From positions 1-38,588 of the IMG/VR virus record IMGVR_UViG_3300011114_000525: DNA of 38,588 bases; one strand, 5' to 3'. Below, piece after piece: positions 7,854-15,095 of the stretch (the first letter of the stretch is position 1; every line of letters starts with the position of its first letter). The stretch comes from a virus. Position numbers and translations under genes: made by a program. The notes beneath the pieces were generated by a model. The model was not told the DNA's origin and ran no database searches. It worked only from the letters and a program-made list of their open reading frames with translations.

Positions 7854-8819
7854 ATGGCGCAAACAGCAGTCACAGGTTTTAGCGAACCGTTTGTTGATAC
7901 CCACCCGTTTTATCGGGGAACCTATTTTCGTGTTGTTGGTCGTACTGCTACTGGTTCTGGTAATGGTTCTGCTTCTGTTGCTCACACAAACTTTGAACAA
8001 AGGTTGGGTCAGTTAACTGACTTTAGTTTTCCGTTCCGTTTCGGTGGAAGATTTTATCTTGGTGTTCGTGCTGTTGTCACGGTTACTGCTACAGCATCAG
8101 GTTTGGGTGCTGAGTCGTCTGTTGAACAGGTGCTACGCCAACGTACCGCTACTGGTAGTGGTGTTGGTGATGCTGTTGTTATAACACTTACAATAGTAAT
8201 TCGTATTTCTACAGGTTCGGGTGTCGGGTCTGCGTCTGTCACAGGGCTACATGTTGCGCCTCGTACAGCGTCGGGTAGCGGTGTCGGGTCTGATACCACG
8301 GTCGGCAGTATTACGCCTGTTAGAACGGCTCAGGGGAGCGGCACAGGGGATTCTACGGTTGCGTTCATTCGTGTTCTTATTCGTACCGCTACAGGCTCAG
8401 GTGACGGGTCAGGTGACGGTGTTGATCTTGTTATCAACATTCGTACTGCGTCGGGTTCGGGAACGGGAACATCGACTGCGCTTGGCGGGATCCTATATTT
8501 CCGCACTGCCGAAGGTTCGGGAGTAGGCACAGATACCGCTGTTTGGGTGAAGTCACATATTTTCCGTGTCCCATACACGATCACCTATTCGCAAGGAACG
8601 TTCCGTGGTGAAGGCACAGCGAACCGTTTGCAGTCATATAACCGGCATGGTGTTCGAGCGTTAAACCTGTATCACCTCACAGATGACAGTTACACAACTG
8701 TTGAGCAGCGTGACGCAGGACAGATATTGAAATTGTGGCATGGTGGGCGTGACCATTTTTTGACTGATGCCGAAGTAACCGAATTGACCGCAGCAGGCTT
8801 TGGGGCTAGTATCACCTGA
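7854..8819 (+). CDS. Tail/surface protein with nine Thr-Ser-Gly repeats
   Basis: This 321-aa protein has about nine repeats with a period near 20-25 residues, each with the core R-T-A-x-G-S-G-x-G followed by a beta-strand (roughly residues 26-240; the first two are separated by a longer insert). The final 66 residues form a separate domain ending DAEVTELTAAGFGASIT, which is shared with the 98-aa protein at 9501-9797. The repeats are rich in Ser and Thr, the usual acceptors for O-glycosylation, and the next genes encode two glycosyltransferases. There is no signal peptide. It overlaps the next gene by one base. It is probably an elongated virion surface protein; glycosylation is inference. Confidence 0.7.
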   Translation: MAQTAVTGFSEPFVDTHPFYRGTYFRVVGRTATGSGNGSASVAHTNFEQRLGQLTDFSFPFRFGGRFYLGVRAVVTVTATASGLGAESSVEQVLRQRTATGSGVGDAVVITLTIVIRISTGSGVGSASVTGLHVAPRTASGSGVGSDTTVGSITPVRTAQGSGTGDSTVAFIRVLIRTATGSGDGSGDGVDLVINIRTASGSGTGTSTALGGILYFRTAEGSGVGTDTAVWVKSHIFRVPYTITYSQGTFRGEGTANRLQSYNRHGVRALNLYHLTDDSYTTVEQRDAGQILKLWHGGRDHFLTDAEVTELTAAGFGASIT

Positions 8820-9514
8820 TGATCGTTGAGGGATTAAGTATTGTTGTCGCTGTGTCAACCGAGTACTGGGGGCGGTTCGGTGATGGTTGGACTCAAAGTG
8901 TGTTGGCTCTTGAACCCAAACCTGAACATGTATTTATTGCTTCCGAGGAACCACTTGTTTTGCCCGATGGCTGGTTGCAGGTTCAGGCTGTGAAACCGTT
9001 AATTTGGGATGCGTTCACACAGGTAATATCTCAATCCCCAACCACCTATGCGATGTTGGTGAACATTGACGACAGGTTGCCCACAGATGCGTTAGATGAC
9101 CTTGTGTTGGAAGGTGACATTATTTGTTCTGCGATGATTGACACAGAAGGTGTGGTCAGTGTCCCTTGTCAAAAAAGGTATGAAAACATTGTGAACGCAT
9201 ACTGGTATCCGCTAATGGGATCAATCATTTTTCATCGAGATGTACTAAAGAAAATACCGTTCAGACCGACTGTGTGGATGGATTGGATTGCGGCATTTGA
9301 ATACAAAGCCCACAAGTTAGACATCAGATTCAACAAAAAAATACGGTACATCTACAACATTGAAGGAGAACGGCTGTCAAACCCCGCCGACCCCTCTGCG
9401 GCATTAAGCCAAGTTGCTATTATGAGGAACATGGTCAGACACGGTACGCCCCAACCAGGCAACGTATGGCCACCAGTTTTGATGGAAGGAAGTTACGCCG
9501 ATGAGCATATTTAG
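8819..9514 (+). CDS. Glycosyltransferase, GT-A fold (family 2-like)
   Basis: This 231-aa protein begins with a beta-strand of the GT-A type (LSIVVAVSTEYW). It has an acidic IDDR motif near residue 80 in the position of the nucleotide-sugar/metal-binding DxD, followed by conserved-looking hydrophobic strands and a WMDWIAAFEYKAHKLDIRF segment typical of the acceptor side. No transmembrane segment is present, so it acts in the cytoplasm. It overlaps the repeat-protein gene by one base and the 98-aa gene by 14 bases, so it is made together with both. The donor and acceptor cannot be read from the sequence; the adjacent Ser/Thr repeats are the obvious candidate. Confidence 0.65.
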   Translation: MIVEGLSIVVAVSTEYWGRFGDGWTQSVLALEPKPEHVFIASEEPLVLPDGWLQVQAVKPLIWDAFTQVISQSPTTYAMLVNIDDRLPTDALDDLVLEGDIICSAMIDTEGVVSVPCQKRYENIVNAYWYPLMGSIIFHRDVLKKIPFRPTVWMDWIAAFEYKAHKLDIRFNKKIRYIYNIEGERLSNPADPSAALSQVAIMRNMVRHGTPQPGNVWPPVLMEGSYADEHI

Positions 9515-9797
9515 AACACCAAGCGACAACTTTGTGACCCCACGGTTGGCAGAGTTCAACATCAAAGGTGATCGCCTATCCCAAGAACAACGCCTCGCCA
9601 ACAGGCTTGCCGTACATTACGCAGCCACCCCTAGAGGTCGTAACGTATTCCAGTTAACCAACCTGTCATACACAGAGAACCAACCATCAGACATGTCTAC
9701 TGTGATCAAAACCTATCTTGGTGGACACGACATTGAGGTGGATGCTACCGAGGTAGCATCGTTGACAGCAGCAGGATACGGGAGTTACATAACGTGA
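9501..9797 (+). CDS. Small protein with the TAAGxG C-terminal domain
   Basis: This 98-aa protein has residues 33-98 that align with the last 66 residues of the repeat protein at 7854-8819: both have ANRL, an LT-x2-SYT motif, I-x4-GG-x-D and an ending E-V-x2-LTAAG-x-G-x2-IT. The N-terminal 32 residues are different. The ATG at 9501 lies inside the end of the GT-A gene, and the stop overlaps the next GTG. The duplicated domain may be an anchoring or trimerisation unit for a virion protein, or a recognition tag for the glycosyltransferases. Both ideas are inference. Confidence 0.65.
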   Translation: MSIFRTPSDNFVTPRLAEFNIKGDRLSQEQRLANRLAVHYAATPRGRNVFQLTNLSYTENQPSDMSTVIKTYLGGHDIEVDATEVASLTAAGYGSYIT

Positions 9798-10078
9798 TCA
9801 AACATCAAGAGACACATCCAAACCTGGATGTTGAGGGTTGTTTCGGATGCAAAGTGTCGGCAGTCGGATTCAGCGCAGAACTTATGCCTACCCGTACTGG
9901 TTCTTCACGGTCGGCTGTGATTGCACAGAAAGATCGTGTGCTAGAAAAGGACTTGGCAGCATACAAACGTTTACGTGACGATGGTGTGCAACCAAAAAAC
10001 ATTGATGGTTCGGCAACGGTGGAAGCGAGAGCAAACGAAAAATGGCAGGTCGAAACAGGGATACTTCCAGACTTCTAA
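9794..10078 (+). CDS. Conserved small actinophage protein with CxxC motif, 94 aa
   Basis: It starts with GTG at 9794 overlapping the previous stop (GTGA). The N-terminus has HPNLDVEGCFGCKVSAVGFS, a pattern I associate with a small protein found near structural or glycosyltransferase genes in actinophages. The CxxC (residues 16-19) could bind a metal with other ligands, but only one pair is present. The second half is helical and Lys/Arg/Asp-rich (DRVLEKDLAAYKRLRDDG). It overlaps the GT-B gene by 37 bases. Function unknown. Confidence 0.6.
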   Translation: MIKHQETHPNLDVEGCFGCKVSAVGFSAELMPTRTGSSRSAVIAQKDRVLEKDLAAYKRLRDDGVQPKNIDGSATVEARANEKWQVETGILPDF

Positions 10079-11175
10079 ATCTTGTTGGGGTTGAAGAACC
10101 CAAGATTGGTTACGGCAAAATTGTTGAAGGGTTACGCAAAGCGTTATCTAATCAGGTAACACTTGACGAACAAGCAGAATCGGTGGTGTATGTGACTACA
10201 CCGAACATGGTTAAAGGCTGGTATCAGGGGCAGAAGGTTTCGTTTATTACGATGTGGGAAACAAACCAGTTGCCATCAAAGATCAAAGACTTTTTGCCGT
10301 ATGTGGACACAGTAATTGTTCCGTCTATGCACAACTTTGATTTGTTTTCACAGTTCCACAACAATGTTCACATGATCCCGTTGGGTGTTGACCGTGCAGT
10401 TTGGCGCACATCAGACGTTATTCCGCACGGCAAGTTCCGTATTTTGTGTGGTGGATCAGAGTGGCATCGTAAAGGTTTGGGTGTGGTGCTAGAGGTGTTT
10501 CAAAAGTTGGCGTTACCTGACGCAGAGTTGTGCATCAAAATTGTGCCACCGTACCTGTACGCGCCCGACCTGACGGGTATTCCCAATGTGACTGTTTACG
10601 ATAAATGGATGACCGAAACAGACGAAGCAGATTTGGTGCGTTCATGCGATCTGTTCGTGTCGGCTTCCCGTGGCGAAGGATTTGGTTTGATGCCGTTACA
10701 AGCAATCTCTGCTGGTGTTCCGGTGGTGTTAACAAACGCTCACGGTCATCGAGAGTTCGCTGATCTTGCGACGCACAGGATTTCTACAACAAGTGTGCCT
10801 TGTGAGAACGGGTTTTGGAGTGGGGCAGGCGATTGGGATGAACCGAACCGTGACGAGTTGGCTGCTGCGATTCTTGATGTGTATGACAACCGTGGCAAGT
10901 ATCGTCGTCAGGCAGCCCTGACATCGTTTGCGGTAGGGGCGTTTAACTGGCATACAGCAGCCGATCAACTGTTACAAATTGTTAAACCAACCAGCAACAC
11001 ACGGTCTGAGGTTTGGGTTCCGCTAGAGCCAACCTGCGAAATCGAGGTAACTAAACGGGTGCAGGCCGACATTGGTGGACACAGGGTTGAATTAGCCCCA
11101 GGGGTCAAACATCGTGTAGTGTTGAATGTACGTGACGTTCTATTCAAAGCAGGATTACTCAAATGGGATTGTTGA
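10042..11175 (+). CDS. Glycosyltransferase, GT-B fold, family 4-like
   Basis: This 377-aa protein has the GT4 layout. An N-terminal Rossmann half has a Gly-rich loop (EPKIGYGKIVEGL, residues 19-31). A linker holds VHMIPLGVD (near 109-117), and the C-terminal half has a WHRKG lysine (residue 144) and the donor-binding motif SRGEGFGLMPLQ (209-220), whose Glu is the retaining GT-B acid. The ATG at 10042 lies within the preceding gene; it gives a complete first beta-strand, so I keep it. The last about 70 residues (after 310) form a small beta domain not needed for catalysis. It is cytoplasmic and probably transfers a sugar to a virion protein or to the GT-A product. Confidence 0.8.
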   Translation: MAGRNRDTSRLLNLVGVEEPKIGYGKIVEGLRKALSNQVTLDEQAESVVYVTTPNMVKGWYQGQKVSFITMWETNQLPSKIKDFLPYVDTVIVPSMHNFDLFSQFHNNVHMIPLGVDRAVWRTSDVIPHGKFRILCGGSEWHRKGLGVVLEVFQKLALPDAELCIKIVPPYLYAPDLTGIPNVTVYDKWMTETDEADLVRSCDLFVSASRGEGFGLMPLQAISAGVPVVLTNAHGHREFADLATHRISTTSVPCENGFWSGAGDWDEPNRDELAAAILDVYDNRGKYRRQAALTSFAVGAFNWHTAADQLLQIVKPTSNTRSEVWVPLEPTCEIEVTKRVQADIGGHRVELAPGVKHRVVLNVRDVLFKAGLLKWDC

Positions 11176-11177
11176 TG

Positions 11178-11183
11178 TATGGT
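11178..11183 (+). promoter_or_regulatory. Possible -10 box upstream of the microprotein/tail operon
   Basis: TATGGT (TAnnnT type) lies three bases after the GT-B stop codon, 34 bases before the ATG at 11217. No convincing -35 box is present. Similar TATGNT boxes lie in other gaps of the late region, which is the reason for listing it. Confidence 0.35.
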
Positions 11184-11216
11184 AATCTGTTTTCCTAATC
11201 CTTGAAAGGAACGATT

Positions 11217-11333
11217 ATGCCCAAAGTTGGAAAAATGGAGTTCCCTTACACTGCCAAAGGTAAGGCTGACGCAAAGAAAATGGCTAAGAAGACTGGCAAA
11301 CCAATGATAAATGCCAAGAAGAAGGGCAAGTAA
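11217..11333 (+). CDS. Lys-rich microprotein, 38 aa
   Basis: The coding sequence begins MPKVGKMEFPYTAKGKADAK and ends in a KKKGK tail. About one third of residues are Lys, with a strongly positive charge. The ribosome site GAAAGGA lies about 7 bases upstream. Tiny proteins beginning MPKVGKKKFPYT are common in actinophage structural regions. They could bind DNA or neutralise charge in the capsid or connector; function is not established. It is followed 2 bp later by another Lys-rich microprotein. Confidence 0.65.
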   Translation: MPKVGKMEFPYTAKGKADAKKMAKKTGKPMINAKKKGK

Positions 11334-11335
11334 TC

Positions 11336-11461
11336 ATGTCTATGAAGGGCGAAAAGTACAAGTCTAAGAGTGCTATGAAAAAGCACGAAAAAGGCGAAGG
11401 CAAAAAAGAGAAGATGATGGAATACGGCAAGCCTAAAATGAAGGCTAAGAAAAAGAAGTAA
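11336..11461 (+). CDS. Lys/Met-rich microprotein, 41 aa
   Basis: It begins MSMKGEKYKSKSAMKKHEKG and ends MKAKKKK, with a very high Lys content and seven Met. It starts 2 bp after the stop of the other microprotein, and its stop is immediately followed by the ATG of the adaptor-like gene. I do not recognise a fold. Its place in the head-tail operon suggests a structural or nucleic-acid-binding role, which is inference. Confidence 0.6.
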   Translation: MSMKGEKYKSKSAMKKHEKGEGKKEKMMEYGKPKMKAKKKK

Positions 11462-12346
11462 ATGTCTACCGCTGGTGCGCTCATCAACAGGGTGTCACGG
11501 CAACTGTTATCTGGAACGATTGAGGAACGGAACAAGTTAGCAAGCACCGTTACATCGGCAGACACGTCTATTGTCATGTCTTATGACTTGGCTGGTTTGC
11601 GTGGTGGGTCAGTGTTTGAGATTGATTCGGAACTCATGTATGTCTGGGTTGCTGAATCAGGCAGTAAGACTTTGACTGTTGAGCGAGGCTATCTAGGTAC
11701 TACAGCAGCCGCGCATACGGCTGGCGCACTTGCCATTCTGAACCCTCGTTTTCCGCAGCAACAACTGTTGGATTCGTTCAACCAGGAACTAGATGATTTG
11801 TCTAGCCCATCTAACGGTTTGTTTCGGGTTGTGAACGCTGATCTGACCTACAACGGTTCTGACCGTCAACTAGACATCACCTCTGCTTCTACGGTGATTG
11901 ATTTGATTGATGTGCGCCTAAAGTATTTGGCTTCGGATTATCCGGTGTTGCGTGGGGTGAGGTTGTCACGGGATTTGCCTACAGCCGATTTTGCGTCAGG
12001 GTTTGCTATCACGTTTGATGAGTTGTCTATGGCGGGTACTTTGCGTGTTCGATATAAGGCACCGTTTGTTCGGGCTTCTACTACTGCGTCGGATATTCAG
12101 TCGGTTTGTTTGTTGCCTTTGACTATGGAAGACATTGTTGAGATGGGTGTGATGGCTCGTATGTTGGCTGTGCGTGAAGTGAAGCGTAACTTTATTGAGT
12201 CACAGGGTGATACTCGTAGATCGGATGAGGTTCCTGCTGGTTCTATGTCTAATTCGGTTACAAACATTTTGAGGTTGCGTCGTGATCGCATTATTGCTGA
12301 GGCTTCTAAGTTGGCTCGGCAATACCCGTTAACTATTAGGGTTTAA
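11462..12346 (+). CDS. Head-tail adaptor-like protein, 294 aa
   Basis: The ATG directly follows the previous stop. It begins with a helix (INRVSRQLLSG), then beta-rich sequence, VERGYLGTTAAAHTAGAL near residue 75, and a long helical C-terminus (EDIVEMGVMARMLAVREVKRNF). An N-terminal helical part joined to beta domains, in this genome position before a large beta-rich tail protein, resembles the adaptor (tail tubular A) of short-tailed phages. The VERGYLGTTAAAH segment is also found in other phage connector-region proteins. The assignment rests on position and architecture rather than on a diagnostic motif. Confidence 0.55.
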   Translation: MSTAGALINRVSRQLLSGTIEERNKLASTVTSADTSIVMSYDLAGLRGGSVFEIDSELMYVWVAESGSKTLTVERGYLGTTAAAHTAGALAILNPRFPQQQLLDSFNQELDDLSSPSNGLFRVVNADLTYNGSDRQLDITSASTVIDLIDVRLKYLASDYPVLRGVRLSRDLPTADFASGFAITFDELSMAGTLRVRYKAPFVRASTTASDIQSVCLLPLTMEDIVEMGVMARMLAVREVKRNFIESQGDTRRSDEVPAGSMSNSVTNILRLRRDRIIAEASKLARQYPLTIRV

Positions 12347-12347
12347 C

Positions 12348-14180
12348 GTGGCATACGTTTTAGATTTCAGTAGTCCGTTTCGTGGTGGTTCATCGTTTTA
12401 TACGGGTACTGGTACCACGCAACTTGTTCCGTTTGTTTTCCCTGTGGCTATTAATGGTCGACCGTATTTGATTGACAGTAAATCTAATGAGTTCACACGA
12501 CAGTTTGATGCTCGTGTTCGTGATTCGGTTGACCAGTCTGCTGAACCTGGTGAGGCTGCTATTAACCCACAGGGTTTGTGGAGGCGTTCGCAGTCGTCTT
12601 GGCATTATGGTGCAGGACAAAACTATTCGGATACCGCTGATGCCGAGGCGTTTAGGTTTGATTCTTCTAAAGGTATAAATGTTTGGGATCGTGGCAAGTT
12701 GTCGTTGTTGAAAGACACCACCCAAATCCTGTCTGATGCTGCTGCAACCCTAAAATCTATTGTTGCTGGCACACGCCTGTATGTGGCTTCTGCTGGCAAC
12801 GTGACGTTCTATACAAGCCTCACCGCTAGTCCTACATCGTGTACCGCCGAACCTGGTGGCAACGTTGGTTCGATGACAAGCGACGGTTACAACGTGTGGG
12901 CTTCGTTTGCTGCCAACGGTATCCATTACACAAACACTTCTACGGGTGCGTTCAGTTCGTACATTACAGGTACAGACACGTTCACCAAAATCAAATACAC
13001 CAAAGGCCGTTTGATGGCTGCTGCTGGTGCTACGATCTACAACTTTATTAGTTCGGGTGGTCCAGGCGCAGGGTTGTTTACTCACGGGAACAGCACTTGG
13101 TCATGGGTGGGGTTCGCTGGTGGACAAAACCATATTTATGCGGCAGGGTACGCAGGTCAAACATCGTTGATCTATAAGACCACCATCAAAACTGATGGAA
13201 CAACTTTGGATGCGCCAACTGTGGCAGCCGAACTACCTGAAGGCGAAATCGTTACAGCACTTGATTCGTATTTGGGTTATGTGCTAATCGGCACGACCAC
13301 AGGGTTTAGGTTTGCGTCATCGGATGACAACGGCAACCTTGTTGTTGGACCGTTGATCGAGGTTGGACAGGTGGATGCGTTTGCTTCACAAGGTCGGTTT
13401 GTTTGGTTCTCATACAAAAACATTGATGCCTCATCTACAGGCTTGGGGCGTATGGACGTCAGTTCACAGATTGCCACCAACCAGCCTGCGTGGGCAGCCG
13501 ATCTGATGGTCACAGGTCAAGGTGCTGTGCCTTCGATTAGCATGTACGGCACACGACCAGTGTTCACTGTTACAGGGTTGGGTGTGTACTGCGAACATGC
13601 CACCGATCTTGTTGCGTCAGGAACCCTTGATTCAGGTATTTATCGTTGGGGTGTACCGGACAGCAAGTTTGTTCCTAAGTGGGATTTGCGTACCGAGCAG
13701 TTGGAAGGCACGGTTGCATTGTCTGTGGCTTCTGATGGTGGTGGGTGTAACGAGGTTGGTTCGCAGGTTACTTCTTACAGTTTGGAATCCACGTTTGATG
13801 GGTTTGAGACACGCATTTTTGAGGCTGAGATTCGGCTCACTATGACACGTTCGGCTACTGCCACCGTTGGTCCTGTGTTGACACGGTGGATGGGTCGGGC
13901 GTATGCGGCACCGTTGCGTTCACAAATCTTTAGTGTCCCAATTTTGTTGCATCATCAAATCAATGTTCGTGGTCGAGAATACTTTTTTGATGTGGATGAT
14001 GAACTGTTCCGTTTGCGGGCGTTGGTGGAAACCCCGTCGGTTATTACTTATCAGGAGAACTTGGATACGTATTCGGTGATTGTTGAGGATGTACGCTGGC
14101 AGCCTGTGGATTCGGCTCATTCCCATAACGAGTGGGATTGGAACGGCACATGTACGATCATTATGCGTTCGGTTAGATAG
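12348..14180 (+). CDS. Tail protein with beta-propeller-like repeats (nozzle candidate)
   Basis: This 610-aa, mostly beta-strand protein carries an early GLWRRSQSSWHYGAGQ segment (near residue 75) and RFDSSKGINVWDRGKLSLL, known from actinophage minor tail proteins. The middle (about 130-410) has repeating GxxIYxAxG, GxxVWxSF and YLGYVLIGT units spaced like propeller blades. The C-terminal 200 residues form a beta-sandwich-like part. In short-tailed phages, the nozzle protein that follows the adaptor has a propeller, so that role is plausible. A minor tail protein of a long-tailed phage is the alternative, but no tube or tape-measure gene is seen. Confidence 0.6.
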   Translation: MAYVLDFSSPFRGGSSFYTGTGTTQLVPFVFPVAINGRPYLIDSKSNEFTRQFDARVRDSVDQSAEPGEAAINPQGLWRRSQSSWHYGAGQNYSDTADAEAFRFDSSKGINVWDRGKLSLLKDTTQILSDAAATLKSIVAGTRLYVASAGNVTFYTSLTASPTSCTAEPGGNVGSMTSDGYNVWASFAANGIHYTNTSTGAFSSYITGTDTFTKIKYTKGRLMAAAGATIYNFISSGGPGAGLFTHGNSTWSWVGFAGGQNHIYAAGYAGQTSLIYKTTIKTDGTTLDAPTVAAELPEGEIVTALDSYLGYVLIGTTTGFRFASSDDNGNLVVGPLIEVGQVDAFASQGRFVWFSYKNIDASSTGLGRMDVSSQIATNQPAWAADLMVTGQGAVPSISMYGTRPVFTVTGLGVYCEHATDLVASGTLDSGIYRWGVPDSKFVPKWDLRTEQLEGTVALSVASDGGGCNEVGSQVTSYSLESTFDGFETRIFEAEIRLTMTRSATATVGPVLTRWMGRAYAAPLRSQIFSVPILLHHQINVRGREYFFDVDDELFRLRALVETPSVITYQENLDTYSVIVEDVRWQPVDSAHSHNEWDWNGTCTIIMRSVR

Positions 14181-14182
14181 TG

Positions 14183-14188
14183 TATGAT
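14183..14188 (+). promoter_or_regulatory. Possible -10 box before the tail fibre genes
   Basis: TATGAT preceded by TG lies 11 bases upstream of the ATG at 14200, just after the tail gene stop. Transcription would start about 5 bases before the ATG. An AAAGGA ribosome site also lies in the gap, so the gene can be translated from a longer mRNA too. No -35 box is evident. Confidence 0.35.
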
Positions 14189-14199
14189 AAAGGACAACT

Positions 14200-14706
14200 A
14201 TGGCTGCTGTAACTAGACGACAATACAAGGGTGCTGCGGCATCCACTACGACGACGAACTCGTTGACTTCTGTTGACACGTCGGTAACTTTGACTGCTAC
14301 TACAGGCTGGCCTTCTACGGCTGCTGTCCCGTTTTATGTGGTGATTGATCCAGGTACTTCGTCTGAGGAGAAGTGTTCGGTAACGATTTCGGGTTCTACG
14401 TTGACGTTGACTCGCGGGCAGGATGACACGACCGCTGTAGCACATAGTTCTGGTGCAACGATCTATCCGGTGTTCTCGGCTGACGATGCTGACGAGGCAA
14501 ACAACATGGCTGCGACGATGACGACTAAGGGTGACTTGTTGGTTACTACTGGGTCGGCGTTTAATCGTTTGGCTGTTGGTACTAACACTTATGTGCTTAC
14601 TGCTGATTCGGCAGCAACAAACGGTGTGGCGTGGGCTATTATTCCTACTCAGACACCAGATTTTTCTAGCGACCAAAATGTTTTAATAACACAAGTATTC
14701 GGATAA
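14200..14706 (+). CDS. Tail fibre protein, 168 aa
   Basis: The first two thirds are Thr/Ser-rich beta-strand, with VIDPGTSSEEKCSV and LTLTRGQDDTTAVAHSSGAT, a module common at phage fibre N-termini. The end has KGDLLVTTGSAFNRLAVGT followed by VLTADSAATNGVAWA, the well-known fibre motif that precedes adhesin domains. There is no signal peptide. It begins the group of four fibre-related genes that runs to 16189. The role, in host attachment at the tail tip, is supported by the motif. Confidence 0.75.
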   Translation: MAAVTRRQYKGAAASTTTTNSLTSVDTSVTLTATTGWPSTAAVPFYVVIDPGTSSEEKCSVTISGSTLTLTRGQDDTTAVAHSSGATIYPVFSADDADEANNMAATMTTKGDLLVTTGSAFNRLAVGTNTYVLTADSAATNGVAWAIIPTQTPDFSSDQNVLITQVFG

Positions 14707-14718
14707 AGGAATAACAAC

Positions 14719-15093
14719 ATGGCAACATTTACAAAACTCGCATTACAGCCAGCAGGCACAACAGGTGACGGTTTAGGAATTACTGTCGTTGCCACAGCAA
14801 CAGCAGGTACAGCAATTCATACAGCGTCATCTACGGCAACAACCATTGACGAGGTTTGGTTGTATGCAGTTAACATTCACTCATCGGCGGTTACTTTGAC
14901 GATTGAGTTTGGTGGTGTTTCTGTAACGAAAGACATTATTCAGCAATCTATTGCAGCAACACCTAGCGGTCTTGTGCTTGTTTGTGCTGGTCTTGTCGTT
15001 CAGGGTAATGCTACGGCAAAGGTTGTTCGTGCGTTTGCAGGTACAGCATCTAAGATTGAGATTTTTGGTTTCGTAAATAGAATCACGGCGTAA
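14719..15093 (+). CDS. Fibre-associated beta protein, 124 aa
   Basis: This is a beta-rich protein with GLGITVVATATAGTAIHTA, then DEVWLYAVNIHSSAVTLTIE and LVLVCAGLVVQGNA, ending FGFVNRI. The pattern 'iHTa...DEvwLyavN...Gl.l' is a small family seen beside fibre genes in unrelated aquatic phages. The ATG at 14719 has AAAGGA nearby. It may be a fibre tip or cap subunit. Function inferred from neighbours only. Confidence 0.55.
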   Translation: MATFTKLALQPAGTTGDGLGITVVATATAGTAIHTASSTATTIDEVWLYAVNIHSSAVTLTIEFGGVSVTKDIIQQSIAATPSGLVLVCAGLVVQGNATAKVVRAFAGTASKIEIFGFVNRITA

Positions 15094-15095
15094 CG

